From assembly GCF_001974875.1 (NCBI RefSeq), contig NZ_MTQD01000008.1, positions 124,001 to 188,000 of the forward strand: a stretch of 64,000 bases of DNA, in the 5' to 3' direction. The stretch's first letter is position 1; the number at the start of each line of letters is the position of its first letter. The notes under the pieces were generated by a model. It ran no database searches, was not told the DNA's origin, and saw nothing but the letters and a program-made list of their open reading frames with translations. Below are positions 28,099-37,664 of the stretch, in pieces. Source of the stretch: Pseudoalteromonas sp. EB27 (GTDB lineage: Bacteria; Pseudomonadota; Gammaproteobacteria; Enterobacterales; Alteromonadaceae). Position numbers and translations under genes: made by a program.

Positions 28099-31062
28099 AT
28101 GAGTCACAAGTTATCTAAAATTACACTGGCAGTTATATCGGCAACTGCACTTGGTATGTCTTTGTCTACACAGGCGCAAGAAGCTCCAAAAAAAGCTGCA
28201 GATGATCTTGAGGTTATCGAGGTTTCAGGTATTCGACAATCGCTTACAAATGCGCTTGCACAAAAGCGTTCAGCAGACAGCCTTGTTGAAATTATTGAGG
28301 CTGTAGATATTGGTAAGCTACCAGATCAAAACCTCGCAGAAGTACTTGAAAACGTAACAGGGATTCAAATTACTCGTGAAGCAGGGGTAGGTACGGGCGT
28401 TCAAATTCGTGGTACCAATGCTAATCGTACAGAAGTGAACGGCGTATCAACAGTTGGCTCAGGTTCTGGACGAAGTGGTATTAGTTTTGAAGATGTATCA
28501 GCAGCAATTATCTCTGGTGTAGAAGTAATTAAGTCCCCTGAAGCAAAAACAATCGAAGGCTCTGTGGGCGCAACAATAAACTTGAAAACAATTCGCCCGT
28601 TACAGTTAAATGAAACTCTAGGCTCAATTAGAGTTCAAGGTGAAGATAGTAGCTTATCAACAGACGGTGTCACTCCTCGAGTTTCTGGTGCCTGGGGGGA
28701 TAACTGGGAGCTTGATTCGGGCGGTAAGTTTGGTGTTGTATTTAGTGGTAGTTACAGTGAGCAAGACGTAACCGCATTTCGTCCTCGCGCTGATAGAGAT
28801 AATTCGGTAGCCGCTGATAGTGGTGCAGCAAGTGCACAATCATTTGATTTCCTACCAGTACAGTTTTTAATTCAAGATTATGATAATTACGAATACGAGA
28901 CAAAAAACTTCGCAGGTACATTTGAATATGCGCCAAACGATAATATGAAATTCTTTTTTGATGCAGTTGTTAACGATCAAGAGCGCCGCCAAGAAAGCTC
29001 TAGAGTACAAGCATCTGGCCTAAGTGATCTTAGAAATGTATCAATACCGAGTGAGTTTGAAACAGTTAATTTTGGTTCGCTTGACGGACAGAACCTAGGC
29101 AGCATTCAAGCGGCTGTAAGAGGCGTTATTCCGGTTGAAGACGGTGGTGGCGATCCTAACTTGCGTTTTTCTAGCGATACTAATTCACGCATCACAAAGA
29201 GCAAAATATTTAGAATAGGAGGGGAATGGCAAGGCGATAGATTATTTGCAAGTGTTGAAGCCTCAACCTCGCGTTCTGATTCAACTACACCAAGCTTTAA
29301 TACAACGCTTAATTTTATAAATCCAAATGTTGCTACTAATTCGTCAAATGAAAACGGGACTCCTTTTGAGTATGATCTTACAGGTGATGCACTTACGTTT
29401 GGGATTGCGACGGGTGAGGCAAACGCGCCAACAATGGCTCAATTACTTGACCCTGCAAATGTTGTTCTACGTGACGTAAACCAAGGGCAAGATGAGTCAG
29501 AAAATACAGAAGATGCGTTTCGTACAGATTTTACATATTACTTAGATGATGTAATAACGTCAGTCGATTTCGGTTACCGCTACAGTAAAACGAGTAGTGT
29601 GTCGGATCAAGTTCGTTCTAACGTTGGTTTAAGAAATATGGCTGATAGCCCAACGGGTGATTTATTTGCACAATTATTAACAGCGGGCCCAGATAACTTT
29701 AACGATGGTGATGGGCGAGCACTCTATATTCGTGATTTCTTACTTATAAACCCAGAGCTTGCATCCTCTGATCCACAAGCAGTTTTAGCAGCGCTTAACC
29801 AAGCGATTGAAGCTAATAATGCAATAACAGGTTCTGATCGTGGTCCAATAAGTTCACCAACGTCTCAAGTAAATGCGTTTTTTGATATTGAAGAAGAAAC
29901 ACATGCCTTATATGCACAAGCAAATTTTGAGTATGGCATGTTTCGCGGTAACTTTGGCCTGCGTTATTTAGAGACTGAAGTTACATCGCTAGGTAACTCT
30001 GTTACTCAAGATGGAAGTGGCAACGAACTGGTTACTCAGCTAACGTCAAAAGGTGATTACGATTTCTTTTTACCACGATTTAATTTAGCCGCGAATGTAA
30101 GTGAAGATGTGATTGTTCGTTTAGGTTGGTCTAAAGATATTAGACGCCCAGATTTTGATGACCTATCTACATCTGTTACGTTTGGCACCAGCCCTAATAG
30201 TGCCGTTTCAATTGGTAACTCAGGCTTAGCGCCAGAAGAAGTAACCTCTTTCGATATATCCACTGATTGGTATTTTGCACCCGCTGCTTTGTTAAGTGTG
30301 GGGTACTTTCATAAAACACGTAGCGATTTGCACGTTACACAGCAAGTTGACCCATTTGAAGACCCAAGCACAGGCTTTCGCGATACAAATGGTCCAGAAT
30401 GTGAAGGCGGCGGCATATTTAATCCAATTGCAGACATAAACGTATTTGGTCCAGATGCTGGCGTAGGGTTATGTGTACCAACACAAACTACTATTAATGA
30501 TTCTGGTGAAACAACACAGCAAGGTATTGAGCTTGCGGCTCAATACGACTTATCAAATTTTGAAAAAGAACTAGGATGGGCATCAGGTTTTGGTGTGGTT
30601 GCTAACTATACCTATCAAGAATTTTCTGGTGGCGAATCATTTGACACCGCAACGAGTCGTGCAAATGCTGTTTTTGCATTAACAACTGGTAACCCTGATG
30701 CAGACATAAGTGCTAAGCAATCACTCATTGATCTGTCAGAAAACGCATATAACATCACATTCTACTATGAGAAATACGGTCTATCTGCTCGAGCGCGTTA
30801 TACGTGGCGCGAAGGGTACCGTTCAACTGATTTTGGTAGCACCTCGAGCTTCCCATGGGGTTTCCCTGTTGTACAAGAAGATAGAGGGCAGCTTAATGCC
30901 AGCATAAGTTATGATGTGAACGATCAGCTAAATATCGGTATTGAAGCCGTTAACTTAACTGAATCAGAAGTTAGCCAGTCTTGTGTTAACGAAGGTGCTT
31001 TACTTTGTTTCCAAGGTATTACAGACCGCCGTATTACATTTGGCGCAAGCTATAGATTTTAA
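28099..31062 (+). CDS. TonB-dependent receptor, probable alginate oligosaccharide importer 2
   Basis: 987 residues. Signal peptide 1-26 (LSTQAQ), a TonB-box-like VIEVSGIRQSL, the plug (ADSLVEIIEAVDIGKLPDQN, LENVTGIQITRE) and a barrel ending in the aromatic signature ITFGASYRF. The plug is of the Alteromonadales glycan-receptor type and unlike that of the neighbouring receptor, so they are not a recent duplication. It has its own operator region and terminator, so it is separately expressed. Substrate inferred from context. Confidence 0.92.
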   Translation: MSHKLSKITLAVISATALGMSLSTQAQEAPKKAADDLEVIEVSGIRQSLTNALAQKRSADSLVEIIEAVDIGKLPDQNLAEVLENVTGIQITREAGVGTGVQIRGTNANRTEVNGVSTVGSGSGRSGISFEDVSAAIISGVEVIKSPEAKTIEGSVGATINLKTIRPLQLNETLGSIRVQGEDSSLSTDGVTPRVSGAWGDNWELDSGGKFGVVFSGSYSEQDVTAFRPRADRDNSVAADSGAASAQSFDFLPVQFLIQDYDNYEYETKNFAGTFEYAPNDNMKFFFDAVVNDQERRQESSRVQASGLSDLRNVSIPSEFETVNFGSLDGQNLGSIQAAVRGVIPVEDGGGDPNLRFSSDTNSRITKSKIFRIGGEWQGDRLFASVEASTSRSDSTTPSFNTTLNFINPNVATNSSNENGTPFEYDLTGDALTFGIATGEANAPTMAQLLDPANVVLRDVNQGQDESENTEDAFRTDFTYYLDDVITSVDFGYRYSKTSSVSDQVRSNVGLRNMADSPTGDLFAQLLTAGPDNFNDGDGRALYIRDFLLINPELASSDPQAVLAALNQAIEANNAITGSDRGPISSPTSQVNAFFDIEEETHALYAQANFEYGMFRGNFGLRYLETEVTSLGNSVTQDGSGNELVTQLTSKGDYDFFLPRFNLAANVSEDVIVRLGWSKDIRRPDFDDLSTSVTFGTSPNSAVSIGNSGLAPEEVTSFDISTDWYFAPAALLSVGYFHKTRSDLHVTQQVDPFEDPSTGFRDTNGPECEGGGIFNPIADINVFGPDAGVGLCVPTQTTINDSGETTQQGIELAAQYDLSNFEKELGWASGFGVVANYTYQEFSGGESFDTATSRANAVFALTTGNPDADISAKQSLIDLSENAYNITFYYEKYGLSARARYTWREGYRSTDFGSTSSFPWGFPVVQEDRGQLNASISYDVNDQLNIGIEAVNLTESEVSQSCVNEGALLCFQGITDRRITFGASYRF

Positions 31063-31110
31063 AAGCTATAGTTAAATCGAGTCTATAAGTGTGTGTATTT
31101 AAAGACGGTA

Positions 31111-31139
31111 AAAGCAAGCCACCTGGCTTGCTTTTTTTT
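31111..31139 (+). terminator. Terminator after second TonB receptor
   Basis: AAAGCAAGCC/GGCTTGCTTTT, loop ACCT, long T run. It marks the end of the alginate locus. Confidence 0.92.
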
Positions 31140-31242
31140 AACTAAAACTAGTTAATATTTATAAGAATGATTTATTCCACTTTGTATTTTACTTCTAAAT
31201 ACTGTTACAGCGGCAATGTCTTGCGACACTGCCGGCAGTAAT

Positions 31243-31406
31243 TATACCAACCTGCATAAATCTTTGATCAATTTAACGAATTAAATTGCACTATAACGTC
31301 GTTAAAAATTTTTTATTTAGAACAACTAGATACAAAAATTTTTGCCTAGTTCTAGCGTAATTTTCTTAACGTTAAATAGACCCCGTATATAAGCAGATTG
31401 GTATTA
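31243..31406. mobile_element. MITE-like element, copy B (~165 bp)
   Basis: The left end TATACCAACCTGC and right end GCAGATTGGTATT are inverted repeats. The interior cgttaaaaattttttattt followed by agaacaacta matches copy A at 18118-18279. It fills the intergenic space between convergent genes. No ORF. Confidence 0.75.
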
Positions 31407-31434
31407 TTATCGAGATAGTATTAAACCAATACCT

Positions 31435-33357
31435 TTATTTTTTAACCTTACCCTTAAGAACATAAATTTCACCATCAAAACTGCCTTGAATCGTCAGCCC
31501 TTGGCTTGCCAACTCTTGCAAATATTCAACATGATCATCAGTAATATGCTGGCCTGGGACTAAAAGCGGAATGCCCGGTGGGTATGGAGTAACTAAACCT
31601 GCACAAATGCGGTTGCTACTTTTGCTAATAGGCACAGATTCGCGGTCGCCATAAAAAGCATCGCTTGGAATACATGCCAAGTCTATGGCTGGTAAGTTTT
31701 CAGGTAAGCGAGCTCTGCGCGTCGATTTCGACAATTTTACTTTACCGCTATCTAGTTTTTTCAATGCATTGTACAAACGAATTATCTTCGAACGCGTGCC
31801 ACCAAGCGTGAGTAAAACCAAGATGGTGCTGTGTGTGTATTTTTCTATCTCCAGCCCAATTTCATCCAGTAGATATTTATGAATATCTTTTAATGAGTAA
31901 GGTAGCTCACTAATATCAATAAGGATTTTTAATGGATCGTGACCCATGTTATCACCACTAAAATGCGGGAATATTTCCATAAAGTCTTGCTTAGCTAATA
32001 CTTTAATTTGCTTAAGCGAGGCCATCTGTTGTTTAAACTCTTCAACATGATTTAGCAGCGCATTGAGCAGCTTATAACCTTCCATCTCTAATTGCTTTTG
32101 GCACACGTCAAGCGATGCAATAAGCTGATATTTAGGCGATGTACTAGCGTAGATACTATAAATCTCTCGAAAGAAATCAGCATCAAAATCGGGGTCGTTA
32201 ATATGAATATAAGACGCTTGAGAAAACGCCGATACTACTTTATGCGCCGAATGTGTGATGTAGTCAGCCCCAGCATGTATTGCAGAATAATGACGAAAGC
32301 TAGGATGAAACAAAGAGTATGCAAACCAGGCTTCATCTATAAACACCTTGATACCATATTGATGAGCATAATCTACGACTTGTTTCAGGTCGCTAAGTAG
32401 GCCATCGTAGGTACAACCGGTAAGCACTAGTAATTTAGCATCAGTATTGTTTTCAATTGCTAACTTGATGTCGGCCAACGACGGTGGCGCGAAAATACCA
32501 TATTTTGGATTTAAGATACTCGCCAAATAAATGGGGTAGCTAGCTGATTGCAAGATGCCATAGTGTACTGATTTATGGCAATTACGGTCGACAATTACTT
32601 TATCTCCCTTGCGCAGGAGTGTCTGCAAAATGATTTTATTTGAGGTAGATGAACCATTTGTAACAAAGTAGGTGTGCTTAACTTCAAACGTCGCCGCCGC
32701 TGATTCTTGAGCGCGACCAATGGTATTAGTGCTGTCTGACAATGAACCTAGCGAGTCTACCGAAACCGACAGGTCGCCAACAAATACATTGCGGCCGTAA
32801 AACTGATAAAAATCTTTGATGTAAGGTGAGTTTCTAAAGCTAGAACCCCCACTATGACCCGGTGTATGCCAAGAGTCGTTTGCTTCACCAACGTAACGAC
32901 GATATGCCGTCCAAAATGGTGTTTCAGAGCGGTCGTCAAAATCGTTAATCATATAACCTAAAATAGCTTCTGGGTCAGAAATTACTTCATCTTTAAAAAA
33001 GAATGATTCGATTTCTTCTGATTCGTTTACGATCTCCAGCCCTTTTGTGTCGTCGCCAATAACATAAACCGGCAATTCAAGGCGAATTGCCTTTAACTCT
33101 TCAATAAAGCGGCTATACATCCGCTCACCCACTTTGTTGTGCATATCCCAGCTTAGAACCACGGCTTGAATATCACCATCTTCCTCTACACATTCCAGCG
33201 CGTGCTTCAGCTCGAGGCACTCAATAATATCGATATGAATATCGTCTCGCTCAAAGTTAGGAATGGTCTTTGACAGATTCGTTGAAAGCCCTTGTAAAGT
33301 GGCTGGGTCTTGCTCAATTATCAAGATACGAAGTAGAGGTAGCATAGAGGGTTTCAC
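31435..33357 (-). CDS. Orn/Lys/Arg-type PLP decarboxylase
   Basis: 640 residues. Residues 1-~140 form a receiver-like wing domain (RILIIEQDPATLQG). A fold-type I PLP domain follows with the lysine at K373 (THSAHKVVSAF), the cofactor aspartate D341 (DEAWFAY) and substrate-entry motif WHTPGHSGGSSF. The C-terminal region is shorter than in the ~710-residue inducible E. coli enzymes. It probably decarboxylates lysine, ornithine or arginine; the exact amino acid cannot be read from the sequence. Transcribed alone on the minus strand. The 282-bp gap upstream has no gene. Confidence 0.88.
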   Translation of the reverse strand: MKPSMLPLLRILIIEQDPATLQGLSTNLSKTIPNFERDDIHIDIIECLELKHALECVEEDGDIQAVVLSWDMHNKVGERMYSRFIEELKAIRLELPVYVIGDDTKGLEIVNESEEIESFFFKDEVISDPEAILGYMINDFDDRSETPFWTAYRRYVGEANDSWHTPGHSGGSSFRNSPYIKDFYQFYGRNVFVGDLSVSVDSLGSLSDSTNTIGRAQESAAATFEVKHTYFVTNGSSTSNKIILQTLLRKGDKVIVDRNCHKSVHYGILQSASYPIYLASILNPKYGIFAPPSLADIKLAIENNTDAKLLVLTGCTYDGLLSDLKQVVDYAHQYGIKVFIDEAWFAYSLFHPSFRHYSAIHAGADYITHSAHKVVSAFSQASYIHINDPDFDADFFREIYSIYASTSPKYQLIASLDVCQKQLEMEGYKLLNALLNHVEEFKQQMASLKQIKVLAKQDFMEIFPHFSGDNMGHDPLKILIDISELPYSLKDIHKYLLDEIGLEIEKYTHSTILVLLTLGGTRSKIIRLYNALKKLDSGKVKLSKSTRRARLPENLPAIDLACIPSDAFYGDRESVPISKSSNRICAGLVTPYPPGIPLLVPGQHITDDHVEYLQELASQGLTIQGSFDGEIYVLKGKVKK

Positions 33358-33639
33358 AATAAAATTTTATAATGCTCACTAGCATAACCAAAGGAGTGAG
33401 ACTTGTGAAATTAATACTTTGATAATGTTCTATTAATAGTCACATTCTGCGGGTTATCTAAATTAAATTACAAAAATATTGCTAGGCCTTGGGTTAAAAA
33501 TACGACTCAATTTATTGTTAGTGAGCGTTTAGTTAATGCGGCGCAATTTATTAATAATATAGAATCGACTGGCAGCTAAACGATTAGCTATCTTATCACT
33601 AGAGTTCGAATAGAAGTGTGCTAGCCAAGGTTTAACCTG

Positions 33640-34329
33640 TTAGTTATCAAATACGATAACTTGATTTTTACCAGCACTTTTAGCTTGATATAACAGTTTA
33701 TCTGCGTTTTCATATAATTTTTCAAACTTACAGTGTTTTGTATCGCCTTTATCTACACCAGCACTAATTGTAACTCTTTGTAATTCAGGTGATATATCAG
33801 TTAAATTAAGACTCGCAATTGCCTCTACAAGCCGTTGTGAAATCATTTTTACAATTTCAACATCATGGCTAGGAAAGAAAACTACAAACTCTTCTCCGCC
33901 ATATCGCCCTACAATATCTTTCTCTCTAGTTTGAAATTTTAGAGCATGGGCTACTCTTTGAAGGACTTTGTCACCAGCATTATGTCCAAATTGATCATTG
34001 ATGAGTTTAAAGTTATCTATATCTGCAATTAGTAAAAAGCCGCTTTGTTTATCTAAGCGTGAAACTTGTTCATGGAAGCCTCTCCTATTTAATACTTTTG
34101 TCAAAGGGTCGATTAACGATTCATTAGTGATGGTTATATTTAGTCGTTTTAATCTTTTAATATGTCGAAATGAGAAAAGTAAAATTAGAATGAAAAGGCT
34201 AAGATTAATGAACAGAATTATATTTAACCTAATATGATCAGCCGCTTTGTTTTGCCAATCTATTTCGCTTGGAAATGCAAAGCTACTGAATAAAGAAAGG
34301 CTAATTAGTGCTAAATTTAAAATATACAT
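33640..34329 (-). CDS. Membrane-anchored diguanylate cyclase (GGDEF)
   Basis: 229 residues from the ATG at 34329 (an in-frame GTG at 34350 is an alternative; neither has a clear ribosome site). A signal-like hydrophobic N-terminus is followed by one membrane helix (LNIILFINLSLFILILLFSF) and a complete GGDEF domain: DPLTKVLNRRGF, DIDNFKLINDQFGHNAGD and active-site GGEEF. The usual RxxD inhibitory site is not evident before GGEEF. It makes cyclic di-GMP. There is no sensor domain beyond the membrane segment; the overlapping upstream membrane protein could supply it. Confidence 0.9.
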   Translation of the reverse strand: MYILNLALISLSLFSSFAFPSEIDWQNKAADHIRLNIILFINLSLFILILLFSFRHIKRLKRLNITITNESLIDPLTKVLNRRGFHEQVSRLDKQSGFLLIADIDNFKLINDQFGHNAGDKVLQRVAHALKFQTREKDIVGRYGGEEFVVFFPSHDVEIVKMISQRLVEAIASLNLTDISPELQRVTISAGVDKGDTKHCKFEKLYENADKLLYQAKSAGKNQVIVFDN

Positions 34330-34834
34330 TTTTTGATAAAGTAGAAACACAAATTAGGCAACTTATAAATGAATGTAATAATAGACCTTGAATACCAATA
34401 CTTAAATAGGGCCCAATCATCTTTGCATCAGATACATCTAGCAAAACACCCCATGAAACAACCAGGTATAAAAATCCAATTAAGAGTAGAGATAAAGATA
34501 TCGTTTCAGGCTTCAACTTAGTTACATACGTTGAAAATAAAATTATAAGAAGTAATGAGCTTATAGAAGATAAAACAGTCATCGGCTCAAACCAAAAACT
34601 TGGGGCCTCAATAAAAGAATGATTTTCATTAGCTTCCCAAAACTCAGGAAAGGTCAAAACCTGTAAAAGATCGACATTTGAAAATATGATCAAAAGTTCT
34701 TCAAATGTTACTCCCGCAACAGACTCGTTAAAAGCAATAAAGGTGATAAAGCCATTTGAAAGCCAGATACAGAAGGCTGAAGTAATTGCTAAAAGCAAAT
34801 TGTATAATTGAGTTTTACCACTATAGCTTTTCAA
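34301..34834 (-). CDS. Four-helix membrane protein of unknown function
   Basis: 177 residues from a TTG at 34834, four bases after the nth stop; a longer frame from 34891 would overlap nth. Four hydrophobic segments are visible (for example LYNLLLAITSAFCIWLSNGF and ISLSLLLIGFLYLVVSW). A periplasmic loop of ~35 residues with acidic and aromatic residues lies between helices 1 and 2. It overlaps the GGDEF gene by 29 bp, so the two may be coexpressed and interact. I do not recognise the family. Confidence 0.65.
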   Translation of the reverse strand: MKSYSGKTQLYNLLLAITSAFCIWLSNGFITFIAFNESVAGVTFEELLIIFSNVDLLQVLTFPEFWEANENHSFIEAPSFWFEPMTVLSSISSLLLIILFSTYVTKLKPETISLSLLLIGFLYLVVSWGVLLDVSDAKMIGPYLSIGIQGLLLHSFISCLICVSTLSKNVYFKFSTN

Positions 34835-34838
34835 CTCG

Positions 34839-35085
34839 TTATTCCGTTTTTTCTTTAAACTCACACAAGTCTTCAATAATACAGCTGCCACACTTTGGTT
34901 TACGTGCTACGCAGGTGTAACGTCCGTGCAGTATCAGCCAATGATGCACGTCTACTTTAAATTCTTTTGGTACAACCTTTTCAAGCTTTTGTTCTACAGC
35001 TACAACATCTTTACCCATGGCAAGCTTTGTACGGTTAGATACACGAAATATGTGTGTATCTACGGCTATTACAGGCCAGCAAAAG
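34839..35085 (-). pseudogene. nth: 3' half of endonuclease III gene nth, cut by the island
   Basis: From the WP(V)IAVDTHIFRVSNRT segment to the stop, this matches Nth. It includes the catalytic aspartate in VDTHIF and the 4Fe-4S cysteines C-X6-C-X2-C-X5-C (YTCVARKPKCGSCIIEDLCEF). Upstream of the SFCWP codons the frame changes to unrelated AT-rich sequence (CCYIQCKSIQYKYLLLL), and the helix-hairpin-helix half (LPGVGRKTANVV) is absent. Endonuclease III removes oxidised pyrimidines, so this genome carries at least this copy as a truncated gene. The junction lies at about 35075-35090. Confidence 0.9.
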
Positions 35086-35100
35086 GATAATAATAGTAGA
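35070..35100. other. Left island junction (putative attL)
   Basis: Nth homology stops near the ggccagcaaaagg segment, 55-80 bp before the start of a serine recombinase. Genes for large serine recombinases are normally adjacent to one att site, which supports an attachment site here. The exact crossover cannot be fixed without the uninterrupted nth. Confidence 0.55.
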
Positions 35101-35154
35101 TACTTATATTGTATTGATTTACACTGTATATAACAACAGAGGTGAATCAAAAAC

Positions 35155-36816
35155 ATGAATAAGCATACTACTTTAAAACCATTACTCTATAGTTATATAC
35201 GCTTTTCTACAATCGAACAGGCTAAGGGGCAGTCTTTAAATCGGCAGCTTAGTTTTGCTAAAGAGGTTGCTAAGGAAAAAGGGCTTGAGCTTGATGACTC
35301 ATTATCAATGCGTGATATGGGGTTAAGTGCGTTTCATAAAACCAATATTACCCGGGGCGCTTTGGGTATATTTTTAGCGGCGGTAGAGCAGGGTAAGGTA
35401 CCGGCGGGTTCTATTTTAGTGCTTGAAAGTTTGGACCGCATTTCTCGTGCTGCGCCGCTTGAAAGTCAGGGCATTATTGCACAAATTATTAATGCTGATA
35501 TTACGGTGATCACGGCGGCTGACCGTAAAGAGTATAATAAAGAAACCATTAAAAAGAATCCGATGGATTTGGTTTATATTATCCTGGTGTTGATACGGGC
35601 CAATGAGGAAAGTGAAACTAAATCTCTGCGGGTTCGTTCTGCGTTGACTAAGCAATGTGATGATTGGTTAGCCGGCAAACGTGGTTTTAGGGTTAAGTGT
35701 GGTAAGCCGCCTAGCTGGGTAGTGTGGAATGATGATAAAAAGTTATTCGACTTCGATCCGCACAATAAAGCTATTATGCTGCGTAAGCTTGAATTATTTA
35801 AAAAAGGGCACGGCGGTATAAAAATAGCTGAGCTTATTAATGCAGAGTTTGGTGCGGGTACTGTTCACCACACTGGGGCTAATGTTTATAAAGAGGTAAA
35901 GCGCCGTTCGTTAATTGGTGAGCTGAATGTAAAAGTAGGCGATGCTGATTACGTTCTTGAAGGTTATTACCCGCCATTAATGAGTAAAGTTGAGTTTGAT
36001 TTTTTAGTCGCAGATTCATCTAAACGAGGTGCTACGAAACACACACAAAAGTTTGTGGGGATTTTATCGGGCGTTGGTGTATTTAAATGTGGTTGTTGTG
36101 GTAAATCGGTCGGTTCGCATGTTGTTTATCGTAAAAAGTGTATTGATGAAGTAAAAAGTAGCCATAAGCGCTATGGTTGTGTTGAAGCTAGGCGCAATAA
36201 TAACTGTACAATGAGTTCTACAGTGCAAATTGAAATGGTTGAAAGTGCTGTTGTTAAGTTTTGCCAGGATAAAGTAAACCTGCAACGTATATTGCTAGGG
36301 GGCAGCGACCGCGAATTAATTAATACTGAAGAATCAGCACTGGTTGCGCAGCTTGAAAAAATTAATGACGATATAAACTCACTTACAGAAACGCTTTTAA
36401 TACTTGAGGGCACGCCACCACAGGCGATAGCTAATAAAATATCAGCCCTTGAAACACAAGCGCGTGACATTCAAACCCAAATAGATACCAGTAAAAACAA
36501 GCTTGCTAAAATTGACCACTCTTTTCGTGATGAAGTAACAGACCGCTGGTTATCGCTTACTAAAAACCTTGTAAAACTTTCCAATGACGAACGTTTAGCT
36601 ATTCGCCAGCTAGTTAAAGATACTTTTAAAAGCATCAGTTTACAGCTAAATACATTTAGCGGCGATAAAGGTGGCCTCAATAATGTTTTTGAGCACCTAT
36701 TAGGTGCCTCAAATGCTGACTACTTTGAGCTTTTACTGGAATTTCATAATGATAAGAAGCGTTTGTTGCGTCTGCATAAACATACTGGTGAGCTAGTTAG
36801 TGGTTATGACTTTTGA
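35155..36816 (+). CDS. Large serine recombinase (integrase)
   Basis: 553 residues. The resolvase catalytic domain has SYIRFSTIEQAKGQSLNRQ with catalytic serine S18 (IRFST), and SLDRISR holds a conserved arginine pair. A recombinase domain follows (KCGKPPSWVVW..., ~190-290). A zinc ribbon comes next (CGCCGK...YGCVEARRNNNC), then a coiled-coil segment (~400-445). This layout is that of large serine recombinases that insert elements into specific sites without needing a tyrosine integrase. It points away from the truncated nth. It is the likely agent of the nth insertion. Confidence 0.93.
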   Translation: MNKHTTLKPLLYSYIRFSTIEQAKGQSLNRQLSFAKEVAKEKGLELDDSLSMRDMGLSAFHKTNITRGALGIFLAAVEQGKVPAGSILVLESLDRISRAAPLESQGIIAQIINADITVITAADRKEYNKETIKKNPMDLVYIILVLIRANEESETKSLRVRSALTKQCDDWLAGKRGFRVKCGKPPSWVVWNDDKKLFDFDPHNKAIMLRKLELFKKGHGGIKIAELINAEFGAGTVHHTGANVYKEVKRRSLIGELNVKVGDADYVLEGYYPPLMSKVEFDFLVADSSKRGATKHTQKFVGILSGVGVFKCGCCGKSVGSHVVYRKKCIDEVKSSHKRYGCVEARRNNNCTMSSTVQIEMVESAVVKFCQDKVNLQRILLGGSDRELINTEESALVAQLEKINDDINSLTETLLILEGTPPQAIANKISALETQARDIQTQIDTSKNKLAKIDHSFRDEVTDRWLSLTKNLVKLSNDERLAIRQLVKDTFKSISLQLNTFSGDKGGLNNVFEHLLGASNADYFELLLEFHNDKKRLLRLHKHTGELVSGYDF

Positions 36817-36893
36817 CGTAATTACGAAGTGGCCTGACGCAAGTTTACCCTTGCAACAGGCCATATTCAATATTATTTAGTTGAAGGGCTTAG

Positions 36894-37097
36894 TTATTTA
36901 GGTTCTTTAAAATAATTAGGATCAATACTTGTAAACCTGGCACAAAAGGTTTTAATAATATGATCTAGCATTGCTTCAAAGACCATTAACTCAACAACCA
37001 TACCTGACTGAATAATCTTACCTTTATTGGTTATTATCGCTAGCGCATATCCTTTTTGCATTTGCAGTCCATTATTATTAGAAGAAATAATTTGCAT
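36894..37097 (-). CDS. Small hypothetical protein (67 aa)
   Basis: A possible gene preceded by AAAGG six bases before the ATG. The middle (GYALAIITNKGKIIQSGMVVELMVFEAML) reads like a beta-hairpin plus helix. No family recognised. It lies between the recombinase and the small membrane peptide and has no neighbour within 50 bp in its own direction. Confidence 0.4.
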   Translation of the reverse strand: MQIISSNNNGLQMQKGYALAIITNKGKIIQSGMVVELMVFEAMLDHIIKTFCARFTSIDPNYFKEPK

Positions 37098-37438
37098 AGA
37101 AACCTTTAAGTTATTAATAAAAGAATTGGTTAGCTTGAAGGCTTAATTAATCAAACTAACAGTACTATGATAACTATTTTCAAAATTTTTCAAAATTTAG
37201 GGATGTTTTGGATATTTTTCTGAATCCCTCCGCTAAATGGGGAGTTAGATTGCATCTTGATTAAAATTCAGAGAAAAACACAAAAAATTTTTTAGATAAA
37301 TAGAGAATTAAGTAATGTGTTTTGTATATTTATCAGGAAATTATTGAAGTTGGTTTATTAATTGTTCAATACTTATTACTGATAGGTAGGCTCAAGTTAC
37401 TCTTCACGCTGAATTGTCTAAGCACTTAAAATATAGGT

Positions 37439-37528
37439 TTACTTTCTGGACTTTTTAATAACCACGACTAAAACTATTGTTAATACGGTCGCAGGTAATA
37501 ACCAAATATATTCCGCCATATTATTCAT
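37439..37528 (-). CDS. Small membrane peptide, 26-29 aa
   Basis: The frame MNN-MAEYIWLLPATVLTIVLVVVIKKSRK. The second ATG (37519) is nine bases after GAGG, giving a 26-residue product; the first ATG abuts the GAGG and is a poor start. The peptide is a single hydrophobic helix with a basic tail, like small membrane proteins and type I toxins. The rest of 37098-37664 holds nothing else that I can support. Confidence 0.4.
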   Translation of the reverse strand: MNNMAEYIWLLPATVLTIVLVVVIKKSRK

Positions 37529-37664
37529 CCTCAAGGTTGTACAGTGATATTCCAACATTAATGATTTTTATTATTTTTGCAAATTAAACCAACAAAACGC
37601 AATTCTTCACTTTTACCCATTGCATGGCCCTAGTTAATTTCAGGACAATTAACGAGGACAAATC

